A DNA stretch of 61,654 nt, taken from contig JAFTRQ010000068.1 in NCBI GenBank assembly GCA_017462125.1, positions 1 through 61,654 of the forward strand, written 5' to 3'. The notes below the pieces were generated by a model. That model was not told the origin of the DNA, ran no database searches, and worked only from the letters and a program-made list of their open reading frames with translations. Positions 42,443 through 51,261 of this stretch are shown one piece after another (position 1 is the stretch's first letter; each line of letters begins with the position of its first letter). The position numbers and the translations under genes were made by a program. This DNA is from Clostridia bacterium (lineage in GTDB: Bacteria; Bacillota_A; Clostridia; Oscillospirales; CAG-272).

Positions 42443-45205
42443 ATGGGACTTATAACAAAACTTTTTGGTACGTACAGCGATCGTCAGATTAAAAAGCTGG
42501 AAAAGATCGCAAATTTAATAGAAGATCTCGCGCCAAAATATGCTGCAATGACTGACGAGGAGCTGAAGGCTACCACCCCCGCCTTAAAGGAACGGCTTGC
42601 CAACGGTGAAACGCTTGACGATATCCTCCCCGATGCGTTTGCGGCTGTCCGTGAGGCTGACGACAGAGTGCTCGGTAAGCGCCCCTTCCACGTACAGCTT
42701 CTCGGCGGTATCATCCTCCATCAGGGTAGAATTGCCGAAATGAAAACGGGAGAGGGAAAAACACTTGTCGCAACGCTCCCCGCATACTTGAACGCGCTTA
42801 CGGGCAACGGTGTCCACATCGTTACGGTAAACGATTATCTCGCTCGACGTGACAGCGAGGAAATGGGCAGAGTGTACGGATTTTTAGGTCTCAGCACAGG
42901 TCTCGTCGTCCCCGGTCTTTCCAACACAGAGAAGCAGGAGGCTTATAAAGCCGATATCACATACGGTACAAATAACGAATTTGGATTCGATTACCTCAGA
43001 GATAACCGTGTTGTTTACAAGGAAAGAATGGTTCAGAGAGGCCATGCCTTTGCCATCGTCGATGAGGTTGACTCAATCCTTGTAGACGAGGCGAGAACTC
43101 CCTTGATCATCGCAGGTGAAGGCGACGAGCCCACCGATATGTATGAGCGCGCCGACAGATTTGTCAGAACGCTCCGCAAGTTCGTATCCAAGGAGGTTGA
43201 CGCCAAGGAGGAGCAGGATGATCTCGACGCGGATTATATCGTCGACGAGAAGGCAAGAAATGCGGTTCTGACTCCCAGAGGCGCAAGAAAAGCTGAAGCA
43301 TTCTTCGGCGTAGAGAACTTTACCGATCCCGAAAACGCAGATTTGATGCATTACGTAAATCAGGCAGTAAAGGCGCACGGCATTATGTTCCGTGATCAGC
43401 ATTACGTAATCACGGACAGAGGCATCATCATCGTCGATGAATTCACTGGAAGAATGATGCCCGGAAGACGCTTTAACGACGGACTTCATCAGGCAATCGA
43501 AGCGAAGGAGGGCGTAAAGGTTCAGAAGGAGAATCAAACGCTTGCTACCATTACGTTCCAGAATTACTTCAGAATGTACAAAAAGCTTTCGGGTATGACA
43601 GGTACCGCGCTGACCGAGCAGGAGGAGTTCAAGGAGATCTATTTGCTCGACGTTGTTGAGGTTCCCACCAACAAGCCTATGATCCGAAACGATCACCCCG
43701 ATGCCGTATATAAGACCGTTAACGGTAAATATAATGCCGTCATCAAGCAGATCAAGGAATGTCACGAAAAGGGACAGCCCGTGCTCGTCGGTACGGTTTC
43801 TATCGAAAAATCCGAGGAGCTCTCCCGCAGATTAATGAACGCAGGCATCAAGCATACCGTCCTCAACGCGAAATATCACCAAAAGGAAGCGGAGATCGTA
43901 GCGCAGGCAGGTAAGCTCGGTGCGGTAACGGTTTCCACAAATATGGCAGGACGAGGAACCGATATTATGCTTGGCGGTAACCCCGAATTTCTTGCGAAGC
44001 AGGAAATGAGAGCAAAGGAGATCCCCGAGGAGATCATTGCCGAAGCGAACGGCACCTCCAAGACCGACAATCCCGAGATCATTGAAGCCAGAAAGCTGTT
44101 TGCAGAGCTTTACGCAAAGCATAAGGAGGAGATCGCTCCCGAAGCAGAGAAGGTAAGAGAAGCAGGCGGCCTCTTTATCATCGGTACGGAAAGACATGAA
44201 AGCCGCCGAATCGATAATCAGCTTCGCGGCCGTTCGGGACGTCAGGGAGACCCCGGTGAATCCCGCTTCTATCTTTCTCTTGAGGACGACCTTATGCGTC
44301 TCTTTGGCGGCGAAGATAGAATGAACCGCCTTGCAATGCTCGTCGACAGAATCGGACTCGACGAGGAAACGGCAATCGATGCAAAAATGCTTTCCAACTC
44401 CATCGAGAGTGCGCAGAAGAAGATCGAGGACAATAACTTCAAGCGCCGTAAACACGTTCTTGCGTACGACGACGTTATGAATCAGCAGAGAACCATTATT
44501 TATAAGCAGAGAGGCGAGGTGCTTGACGGCAGTGAGTCTATCTCCGAAACGATCAAGAAAATGATGCTCTCAAACATCAGAGAATGCGTTATGGTCCATA
44601 CCTCTGATGAATCTGCAGAAACCTGGAGCTTTGACAGCCTCCGCGCAAGCCTGTCCTTCATCTGTGATGAAAACGACTTTAATTATTCTCCCGATGAGCT
44701 GAAAAAGCTCAAGAAAGAAGACCTTTTGGCAGAGCTTGAGGCAAGAGCTCTTGATAAATATGCAGAGAAGGAGGAGCTCTTCGGCGAGGAGGTGTTCCTC
44801 GAGGTACAGCGCTCTATTCTCCTTCGCAACGTTGACCTTGCATGGCTCGAGCATATCGATGCGATGGATGACCTGAAGGGAATGATCAATCTTCAGGCGA
44901 TGGCTCACCGTGACCCCATCACCGAATACAGAATCACAGGCGGCGATATGTTCGACGCAATGATCGCAGAGATCAGAGATAAAACCGTCCGCATGATCCT
45001 CACCGCCGTGCCGAGACCTGCTCAGCAGATCCAGCGTGTGCAGATCGGAACCCCCGTCTCTGCAGGCTTTGAGGGCTCTGCTCAGAAAACGGTGAAAAAG
45101 GTCAGCATCCGTAAGGAGCAAAAGGTCGGCAGAAACGATCCTTGCCCCTGCGGCTCCGGCAAAAAGTATAAAAACTGCTGCGGCGCTCCTCAAAGCAACG
45201 GTTAA
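42443..45205 (+). CDS. secA: Preprotein translocase ATPase SecA
   Basis: A 920-residue motor of the Sec export channel. It has the Walker A MKTGEGKTLVA (about residues 100-110), DEVDSILVDEARTPL, the second helicase domain with NMAGRGTDI and RGRSGRQGD, a helical scaffold, and a C-terminal zinc-binding SEC-C motif CPCGSGKKYKNCC. The length and order match the housekeeping SecA. AAAGGA is about 11 bases upstream of the ATG. It begins a long plus-strand run that reaches pcrA. Confidence 0.97.
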   Translation: MGLITKLFGTYSDRQIKKLEKIANLIEDLAPKYAAMTDEELKATTPALKERLANGETLDDILPDAFAAVREADDRVLGKRPFHVQLLGGIILHQGRIAEMKTGEGKTLVATLPAYLNALTGNGVHIVTVNDYLARRDSEEMGRVYGFLGLSTGLVVPGLSNTEKQEAYKADITYGTNNEFGFDYLRDNRVVYKERMVQRGHAFAIVDEVDSILVDEARTPLIIAGEGDEPTDMYERADRFVRTLRKFVSKEVDAKEEQDDLDADYIVDEKARNAVLTPRGARKAEAFFGVENFTDPENADLMHYVNQAVKAHGIMFRDQHYVITDRGIIIVDEFTGRMMPGRRFNDGLHQAIEAKEGVKVQKENQTLATITFQNYFRMYKKLSGMTGTALTEQEEFKEIYLLDVVEVPTNKPMIRNDHPDAVYKTVNGKYNAVIKQIKECHEKGQPVLVGTVSIEKSEELSRRLMNAGIKHTVLNAKYHQKEAEIVAQAGKLGAVTVSTNMAGRGTDIMLGGNPEFLAKQEMRAKEIPEEIIAEANGTSKTDNPEIIEARKLFAELYAKHKEEIAPEAEKVREAGGLFIIGTERHESRRIDNQLRGRSGRQGDPGESRFYLSLEDDLMRLFGGEDRMNRLAMLVDRIGLDEETAIDAKMLSNSIESAQKKIEDNNFKRRKHVLAYDDVMNQQRTIIYKQRGEVLDGSESISETIKKMMLSNIRECVMVHTSDESAETWSFDSLRASLSFICDENDFNYSPDELKKLKKEDLLAELEARALDKYAEKEELFGEEVFLEVQRSILLRNVDLAWLEHIDAMDDLKGMINLQAMAHRDPITEYRITGGDMFDAMIAEIRDKTVRMILTAVPRPAQQIQRVQIGTPVSAGFEGSAQKTVKKVSIRKEQKVGRNDPCPCGSGKKYKNCCGAPQSNG

Positions 45206-45243
45206 TGAATTAAGAAACTTGATTTTTTAGAAAGGGACGAAAT

Positions 45244-45984
45244 ATGGGCTTCGGTTATCTTTTGATCGGCTATATATTCGCATTTATCGCTACCATCGGC
45301 CTCGGTCCGTATCTCTTTGCAGGCTTGCTTGTAGGCGGCTTTATGATGTATCTCGGACTCAGTGAGCTTAAAAAATACAGCCCCGTATTTATATACGCGC
45401 TGATCGGCAGTATTCTGATCATTCTTTGCTCCTTCTACGAAACAGCCGCTTGGATCGATTCCAATTTTCTCTTGAACATAGGAATCGGCGCAGATCCGAT
45501 CCTTAAGGTCTTCGATTGGATCGAGTTTGTGCTGAACCTGCTGTTCAATCTCACCCTGCTGTACGGCATTGCAGACCTGTCAAGACGCGTGGACTATTCG
45601 GTCACACGAGAAAAGGCCTTTCGGAATATGTTTATCGTCGGGCTTTTTAACGCTTATCAGGTACTGATGTTTTTCCCGATCGCGTTCATTGAAAGCGATA
45701 AGCCCTTCTTTATGACGATCCTTGTGATCCTTCAGGTCATATACACCGTGCTGAATGCCTTTCTGATCTTTAAGTGCTATGCGATGATCTGCCCCGAGGG
45801 ACAGGAGGATATGCCGAGAAAAAAATCCCGCTTCGCCTTTGTCAATAAATTCCGCGAGGTGAAGGATGCCAAAGAAGAAAAAGTGGTTGAAGAAATGAAA
45901 AAGTATTATGAGGATAAGCTGAAAAAGAAAAACGAAAAAAAGCAGATACAGCATTCTTCAAAAAAGCATAAAAAGAAAAAATAA
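45244..45984 (+). CDS. Membrane protein of unknown function with a lysine-rich tail
   Basis: I do not recognise this 246-residue protein. It has about five hydrophobic segments in residues 4-185 and a strongly basic, charged C-terminal ~60 residues that likely lie in the cytoplasm and may touch nucleic acid or the membrane surface. AAAGGGA lies 6 bases before the ATG. It is 38 bases after secA and 12 bases before another membrane protein gene, so the two are probably made together. Confidence 0.75.
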   Translation: MGFGYLLIGYIFAFIATIGLGPYLFAGLLVGGFMMYLGLSELKKYSPVFIYALIGSILIILCSFYETAAWIDSNFLLNIGIGADPILKVFDWIEFVLNLLFNLTLLYGIADLSRRVDYSVTREKAFRNMFIVGLFNAYQVLMFFPIAFIESDKPFFMTILVILQVIYTVLNAFLIFKCYAMICPEGQEDMPRKKSRFAFVNKFREVKDAKEEKVVEEMKKYYEDKLKKKNEKKQIQHSSKKHKKKK

Positions 45985-45996
45985 GGAGGGAAGAAC

Positions 45997-47403
45997 TTGA
46001 ACGGAAAACTGAATAAGAATCTCGGCTTTTCGCTGATGCCATTTGCATTTTTGTTTCTGTTTGAGCCGGGATACACCATCCTTGACCCCCTCCCCGATTT
46101 TATCGGCTATTCGATATTATGCCTCGCTATTATCAATCTGGCAGATCTCAACCACCGCATCAGTGAAGCCTTCAACGGTTTCCGAAAGGGAATATTGATC
46201 AGCTTCTTCAGATACCTTGCGATCTACCTTCTAAACACGTTCTTCTTAGAGAGAGAGCAAAGCGTTGGACTTTTGCTGTTTGTATTCGTGTTCGCATTTT
46301 TCGAGCTGATCGTGCTCTTTCCCGCATACAAAAGCCTGTTTGAAGGATTGCTTTCTCTTGCAATGATGCACGACGGAAGCGCAATTCATTATAAAAAAAG
46401 ACGCAGAGTCAAGGTGTATGACCGTTCAAGCGGGAATTACGTCTACGCAGTTAAGGAAAGCTACAGAAACGCAACGGAAAAATGCTATTCTGCCACTTGT
46501 TGGTTTTTGATCGTCCGCAATGCCGCCATGTCTCTTCCCGAGTTCACGTCGCTTGCGACAAACAGCTCCTACGAATTTGTTACTCTGCTTCGTTGGTTCG
46601 GTATTCTCGTGACCCTGCCGATCGGAATCTTTTGGCTGATCAGAATGTGTCGCTACTGTGCCGCGGTTCGCCGCGACAGGGAATTCATTGATAATCTTTC
46701 CCAGATCTATCTGGAAAGAGCACGTCAAAACCCGCAGTTTTATGTCGCGCGAGGTGTTTGCACGGGACTTACGGTGCTTATGATCGCGTTTATTCTTTCC
46801 GTGGATTTCTACACGGATTACATCAATCTTCTGCCGGACTTCTTCTTTTACGCTTTGGTGGTCCTCGCCGCGATCATGCTTCGTAAATATTCACCGAGCT
46901 GGAAGCCCGCGCTGACGTTCTCGGCAATCGGCATCATAACCTCCGTGCTTTCACATTACTCCGCAGTTTCCTTCCACGAGGAATTCTATCCCAACGCGAT
47001 ACGCAAAAATCTTGCGGCTTATAACGCGTTTTATAAAATGGCGGCATTTCATGCCGTTGATGCAGTCATTCTCCTTTTGACTACCGTTTTCGTTCTGCTT
47101 TTGTTGCGTGACGTATACAGAGGCTATACCGAATACGCGAGAACCGATGACGTAAAGCAAAGGAATGAATTCAACCGCAGCTTCCGCATTTGCGCAACGC
47201 TCAGCTTTATCGCTGCTCTTTTTGCAAGCGGGGGAAGCGTGTATTTCGTGCTGTGCCAACCCTTTTATTATACAGGTGTTTGGTATTTCTACTACTCTAC
47301 AATGATCTCCGTGCTCTTCAATCTGATCTTTGCGGCAGGACTTGCATATTTTACAAGCCATATTTCAAACTCTGTAAAGTATAACTACAGACGTTATCTT
47401 TGA
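45997..47403 (+). CDS. Polytopic membrane protein of unknown function
   Basis: I do not recognise this 468-residue protein. It has about 10-11 hydrophobic segments, with a soluble loop near residues 135-165 containing KKRRRVKVYDRSSGNYVY. The start is TTG at 45997, preceded by GGAGGG at a spacing of 6; no in-frame ATG has a comparable site, and the N-terminal helix GFSLMPFAFLFLFEPGYTIL follows at once. It is adjacent to another membrane gene of unknown role. There is no conserved motif from which to infer a substrate. Confidence 0.72.
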   Translation: MNGKLNKNLGFSLMPFAFLFLFEPGYTILDPLPDFIGYSILCLAIINLADLNHRISEAFNGFRKGILISFFRYLAIYLLNTFFLEREQSVGLLLFVFVFAFFELIVLFPAYKSLFEGLLSLAMMHDGSAIHYKKRRRVKVYDRSSGNYVYAVKESYRNATEKCYSATCWFLIVRNAAMSLPEFTSLATNSSYEFVTLLRWFGILVTLPIGIFWLIRMCRYCAAVRRDREFIDNLSQIYLERARQNPQFYVARGVCTGLTVLMIAFILSVDFYTDYINLLPDFFFYALVVLAAIMLRKYSPSWKPALTFSAIGIITSVLSHYSAVSFHEEFYPNAIRKNLAAYNAFYKMAAFHAVDAVILLLTTVFVLLLLRDVYRGYTEYARTDDVKQRNEFNRSFRICATLSFIAALFASGGSVYFVLCQPFYYTGVWYFYYSTMISVLFNLIFAAGLAYFTSHISNSVKYNYRRYL

Positions 47404-47496
47404 TTCAAAAGGTGAATAAAACGATTTCTGAATGTAAATAATAACCTTGTACAAGGCGGAAGCCTGTATGATTACTATATCCGTATGAGGAGAATT

Positions 47497-47643
47497 ATGA
47501 TGCAGAACAACAATCAGAATCAAAACAAGAATCAAAACCAGCAGAATCAGCAGAACCAGAATCAGCAGAGCAACAATCAGAACAAGAAGCAGAACAACGG
47601 ACAGAACAATCAGAACAATATCCAAAACAGAATCGAAAAGTAA
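47497..47643 (+). CDS. 48-residue Asn/Gln-rich miniprotein
   Basis: A short open frame starting ATGATG, with GAGGAGA 4 bases upstream. It encodes a protein almost entirely of Asn and Gln (about 80 percent) with scattered Lys, ending QNRIEK and TAA. The base composition is strongly biased toward CAG/AAC/AAT codons. No known domain is present. Its low complexity resembles prion-like N/Q segments, but function is unknown. The clear ribosome site, the isolated position between two unrelated genes, and the hairpin that follows support real translation. Confidence 0.65.
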   Translation: MMQNNNQNQNKNQNQQNQQNQNQQSNNQNKKQNNGQNNQNNIQNRIEK

Positions 47644-47651
47644 TTCAATCT

Positions 47652-47674
47652 GCTGCCGTACACGGTACGGCAGC
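47652..47674 (+). terminator. Hairpin between the N/Q miniprotein gene and pcrA
   Basis: GCTGCCGTAC (47652-47661) pairs perfectly with GTACGGCAGC (47665-47674), with a 3-base loop. No T-tract follows, so it may be an RNA processing or stability element rather than a terminator. Confidence 0.55.
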
Positions 47675-47700
47675 TATACTACATATAACGGACGGACAAA

Positions 47701-50169
47701 ATGAACTTCAACGAAAAATTTCTTACTTTAAAGAGAGCCCTGTTTGAGAAGTGCTACAGCTCTCTGAATCCAAAGCAAAGGGAAGCGGTATTCACCGTAA
47801 ACAACCCTCTTCTCGTCCTTGCGGGAGCGGGAAGCGGAAAAACGACCGTCCTCGTCAAGAGAGTCGTTTTCCTTATCAAATACGGTAATGCATATTATAC
47901 AGATTACGTTCCCGAATTCGCGGATGAAGCATACCTTCGCGAAATGGAGGACGCGCTTGCCGACAAGGATGTTACAAAGGCCGAGGAAATGCTCCCGGAC
48001 TTTACCTATAACGCTTGCCCCCCTTACAGAGTGCTTGCGATCACCTTTACCAACAAAGCCGCAAAGGAGATCAAGGACAGGCTTGCTTCCGCCCTTGACG
48101 ATCCCGATATGGCAAACGACATATGGGCAGGCACGTTCCACTCGATCTGTATGCGTATTCTACGTGCCAATTGCGAAAAGATCGGATATAAAAAGGAATT
48201 TACGATCTACGATGCCGACGACACGAAAAAGGCGATCAGCTCCGCTATGAAGCGTTGCTATATCGACGAGAAGCAGTTTCCCATTAAAAGCGTGATCGCC
48301 GCGATCAGCCGCGCGAAGGATAAGCTGTTGACTCCAGAAAAATATGCAATGGAGGTTAACGGTGATTTCCGTCTCTCCAAGATCGCAAGGGTTTACGAGG
48401 AGTACCAAAAAGCGCTTCAAAGCTCCAACGCAATGGATTTTGACGATATCATCGTCAATACGGTCAAGCTGTTCAGAACAGACAGCGAGGTGCTGACCTA
48501 CTATCAGAAAAAATTCAAATATATCTGTGTCGATGAGTATCAGGATACCAATGAAGCGCAATTCGTTCTGACCGCGCTCCTGGCAGGCGGATTCCGCAAT
48601 ATCATGGTTGTTGGTGACGACGACCAATCGATATACAAATTCCGCGGCGCTACCATCGGCAATATTCTTGATTTTGACAAGACCTACAGCGACGCAAAGG
48701 TGATCAAGCTGGAGCAAAACTATCGATCCACAGCTACGATCCTCGATGCAGCAAACGCTGTTATCGCAAATAATAAGGGCAGAAAGGGAAAACAGCTTTG
48801 GACAGACGGTAAGGTTGGCGAAAAGATCGTTGTCCGTAAGCTTGACGACCAAAACCTTGAAGCAAAAAACATAGTCGATCTCGTTTATAGTGCCGTAGCG
48901 CACGGTGAGCGTCAATACCGCGATTTTGCGGTGCTTTACCGTACCAACGCGCAATCCAACAGCGTGGAGCGTGCCTTTGCCAAGAGCGCGGTGCCTTATC
49001 GAATGCTTGGCGGCGTTCGCTTTTCTGACCGTAAGGAAATCCGCGATGCCGTCGCTTATCTTCAGCTGATCGAAAACCACGCTGACCGTGAAAGACTCCT
49101 CAGAATCATCAATGAGCCAAAGAGAAAGATTGGTGATAAAACGTTGGAGGCAGTCTCTCAGATCGCCGCAGAGCAAAATTGCTCGCTCTTTGAAGTGATT
49201 GAGAACGCAAGCAAATATACGGCACTCTCAAGAAGTGCCGTGACCTTGGAGTCCTTTGCCGAGCTTATTAACCGACTGACGGCAATGTCCTCCCATCTTT
49301 CCTTGCCCGATCTCTTTGATGCCGTGCTTGACCAAAGCGGATACCGCCTTATGCTTGAAATGGCAGGCGAGGAAGAGAAGGACAGACTCGATAACCTTGA
49401 CGAGTTTAAATCGAGTATTCAGGAATACGTTAAAAACAATGAAAACCCCACCCTTACGGGATTCCTTGAGGAAAACGCGCTCGTTGCGGACGTAGACCGA
49501 TATGATGAAAGCGCCGACGCCGTGGTTATGATGACGATACATAGCGCAAAGGGACTTGAATTTCCCGTTGTGATCCTCCCCGGCTTCGAGGACGGTATTT
49601 TCCCCGGTATGCAAACGATCGTTGGCGGAGACGACGATATGGAGGAGGAAAGAAGACTTGCCTACGTAGCGCTGACAAGAGCAAAGGAACAGATCTATAT
49701 CCTGCATACCAAATCGCGTCTGCTCTACGGTCAGACACAGTATAACCCCATCTCCCGCTTCGTAAGCGAGATCCCCGAAAAGTACACGATCTGCGAGGAT
49801 CATGCAGAGGAATCCGTATTTTCTCGTGACGTAAGCGCTCCCAAGGTCTATCTCAGCGGAGGAAAGCCGGTCTATAACAGCGTGTATGGGGAACAAAAAA
49901 GAAGTGGAGCGTACGGTTCTTCCGCAAACAGATTTCCCGAGCGGAAAACAGGCTTTGCCGATACTTCTGCTACTCAGCCCGCCTTCAAAAAGCCCGCAGC
50001 AGCAACAGAACAGTTTGCCCCGGGTGACCGCGTCCGTCATATGACCTTCGGTGAAGGAGAGGTGCTCTCCGTAAGACCTATGGGTGCCGATATCCTCTAT
50101 GAAGTAATGTTTGATAAGGTCGGCACAAAAAAGCTTATGGCTACGTACGCAAAATTGAAAAATGCATAA
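47701..50169 (+). CDS. pcrA: ATP-dependent DNA helicase, UvrD/PcrA type
   Basis: An 822-residue superfamily 1A helicase for repair and removal of blocks to replication. It has the Walker A AGAGSGKTTVLVKR (about residues 41-54), TFTNKAA, VDEYQDTN, GDDDQSIYKFRGA, QNYRST, MTIHSAKGLEFPVV and VALTRAK. Between motif I and motif Ia there is an insertion of about 45 residues (around residues 60-105), which I do not see in B. subtilis PcrA. The C-terminal domain with FAPGDRVRHMTFGEGEV matches the PcrA tail. Only a weak ribosome site is visible (GGACGGA). Confidence 0.93.
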   Translation: MNFNEKFLTLKRALFEKCYSSLNPKQREAVFTVNNPLLVLAGAGSGKTTVLVKRVVFLIKYGNAYYTDYVPEFADEAYLREMEDALADKDVTKAEEMLPDFTYNACPPYRVLAITFTNKAAKEIKDRLASALDDPDMANDIWAGTFHSICMRILRANCEKIGYKKEFTIYDADDTKKAISSAMKRCYIDEKQFPIKSVIAAISRAKDKLLTPEKYAMEVNGDFRLSKIARVYEEYQKALQSSNAMDFDDIIVNTVKLFRTDSEVLTYYQKKFKYICVDEYQDTNEAQFVLTALLAGGFRNIMVVGDDDQSIYKFRGATIGNILDFDKTYSDAKVIKLEQNYRSTATILDAANAVIANNKGRKGKQLWTDGKVGEKIVVRKLDDQNLEAKNIVDLVYSAVAHGERQYRDFAVLYRTNAQSNSVERAFAKSAVPYRMLGGVRFSDRKEIRDAVAYLQLIENHADRERLLRIINEPKRKIGDKTLEAVSQIAAEQNCSLFEVIENASKYTALSRSAVTLESFAELINRLTAMSSHLSLPDLFDAVLDQSGYRLMLEMAGEEEKDRLDNLDEFKSSIQEYVKNNENPTLTGFLEENALVADVDRYDESADAVVMMTIHSAKGLEFPVVILPGFEDGIFPGMQTIVGGDDDMEEERRLAYVALTRAKEQIYILHTKSRLLYGQTQYNPISRFVSEIPEKYTICEDHAEESVFSRDVSAPKVYLSGGKPVYNSVYGEQKRSGAYGSSANRFPERKTGFADTSATQPAFKKPAAATEQFAPGDRVRHMTFGEGEVLSVRPMGADILYEVMFDKVGTKKLMATYAKLKNA

Positions 50170-50197
50170 CAAAATTATCAGCTTTTTCAACAGGTTG

Positions 50198-50223
50198 AAA
50201 GAAGCTCCTTCGGGAGCTTCTTT
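50198..50223 (+). terminator. Terminator after pcrA
   Basis: AAAGAAGCTCC (50198-50208), TTCG tetraloop starting at 50209, GGAGCTTCTTT (50213-50223), then TTGTTT. Confidence 0.9.
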
Positions 50224-50320
50224 TGTTTAAAAGCATATGAATTCCTCGCAGCAAGCCCAACAATCCGATTCTTTTGACGAAATATCATAGTAATCTTTTG
50301 CTGAAATGTGAAAATACCTA

Positions 50321-50349
50321 TTGATTTGTATTTCTGAACGTGATATAAT
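50321..50349 (+). promoter_or_regulatory. Promoter of the AraC-type regulator gene
   Basis: TTGATT (50321-50326), 17 bases, TATAAT (50344-50349). Confidence 0.8.
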
Positions 50350-50384
50350 GAATGTGTACAGATCAGTATGAAAGTGAGATCATC

Positions 50385-51206
50385 ATGAACGCTTTTCTCG
50401 CAGACAATCTGTGTGACATCTCTCTCCAGCATTGGACCAATTATTCCGAGATGCGCTTTTCACATACACACCCGCAATATGAGCTGTATTTTTGCTCGGA
50501 TAACGTAGAGCAGAAGTCCGTGATCAACGGAGCCGATTATCAGTATCATTATCCTTGCGTAATCATTTCCTCGCCCTATACAGTGCACGCTATGTCCTGC
50601 GCCGATCCCTCCACCGAGCGCTATGAGCGATTTGTTATGTACTTTGATGAGGGCATTGTTGAGCAATTCGATGATAAATACGTTCCCGAAGGCCTTTTGT
50701 GCCAGAATTCGGGATATATGTTCCCCTTGACAGAGAAAGACGCCGAATATTTAAAGAATCTGATCCTCGCCATCGATCCGAACGATAAGATCGAGCTGAG
50801 ACTCTTGCTGATCACCTTTTTGAAAAAGTTAGTATCGCTGTCCCCCTTAAAGGATGCCATCTGCGTCGGAAAATCCTCGTTTTATATTCAAGACGTGCTT
50901 CAGTACGTTGCCGAGCATTACTTTGAGCAGATCGACGCTACCGTCATCGCCCAAAAATTTCTGATCAGTCGCTCCAAGCTGGATCGCGATTTCAAGCAAT
51001 TCACAGGGATAACCATCCACGCTTTTCTTGATATGTGCAGGATCAATCAGGCAAAGATACTACTTGAAACCTTTCCTGAAATGTCGGTTACCGAAATATC
51101 TTCCTCCTGCGGCTTTTTGAGTGAGACCTACTTTTTCCCATTTTTCAAGAAAAACGTTGGCATGACCCCTGCGGAATACAAAAAGCGCTTTGATCAAAAG
51201 CATTAA
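50385..51206 (+). CDS. AraC-family transcriptional regulator
   Basis: A 273-residue regulator. The N-terminal cupin-like sugar-sensing domain has HTHPQYELYF. The C-terminal ~100 residues are two helix-turn-helix motifs, including FLISRSKLDRDFKQFTG and EISSSCGFLSETYFFPFFKK. The ATG at 50385 is chosen because the next upstream in-frame ATG (50352) lies at or before the likely transcription start. It is directly upstream of and co-directional with the GH4 gene, so it probably activates that gene in response to an alpha-galactoside (inference). Confidence 0.9.
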   Translation: MNAFLADNLCDISLQHWTNYSEMRFSHTHPQYELYFCSDNVEQKSVINGADYQYHYPCVIISSPYTVHAMSCADPSTERYERFVMYFDEGIVEQFDDKYVPEGLLCQNSGYMFPLTEKDAEYLKNLILAIDPNDKIELRLLLITFLKKLVSLSPLKDAICVGKSSFYIQDVLQYVAEHYFEQIDATVIAQKFLISRSKLDRDFKQFTGITIHAFLDMCRINQAKILLETFPEMSVTEISSSCGFLSETYFFPFFKKNVGMTPAEYKKRFDQKH

Positions 51207-51216
51207 TCCGTACCTT

Positions 51217-51231
51217 ACCGCAATAAGCGGT
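51217..51231 (+). promoter_or_regulatory. Short inverted repeat before the GH4 gene
   Basis: ACCGC-AATAA-GCGGT, followed by TTTATAATAA. It could be a weak araC terminator or part of the GH4 promoter; TATAAT lies at 51233-51238 without a good -35. Confidence 0.35.
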
Positions 51232-51261
51232 TTATAATAATCAAATAAAAAGGAGAATAAC

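Noticed and set aside
47365..47625. Open frame on the minus strand opposite the N/Q miniprotein
   Set aside because: It is a Leu/Val-rich antisense image of CAG/AAT-type codons, without a ribosome site.
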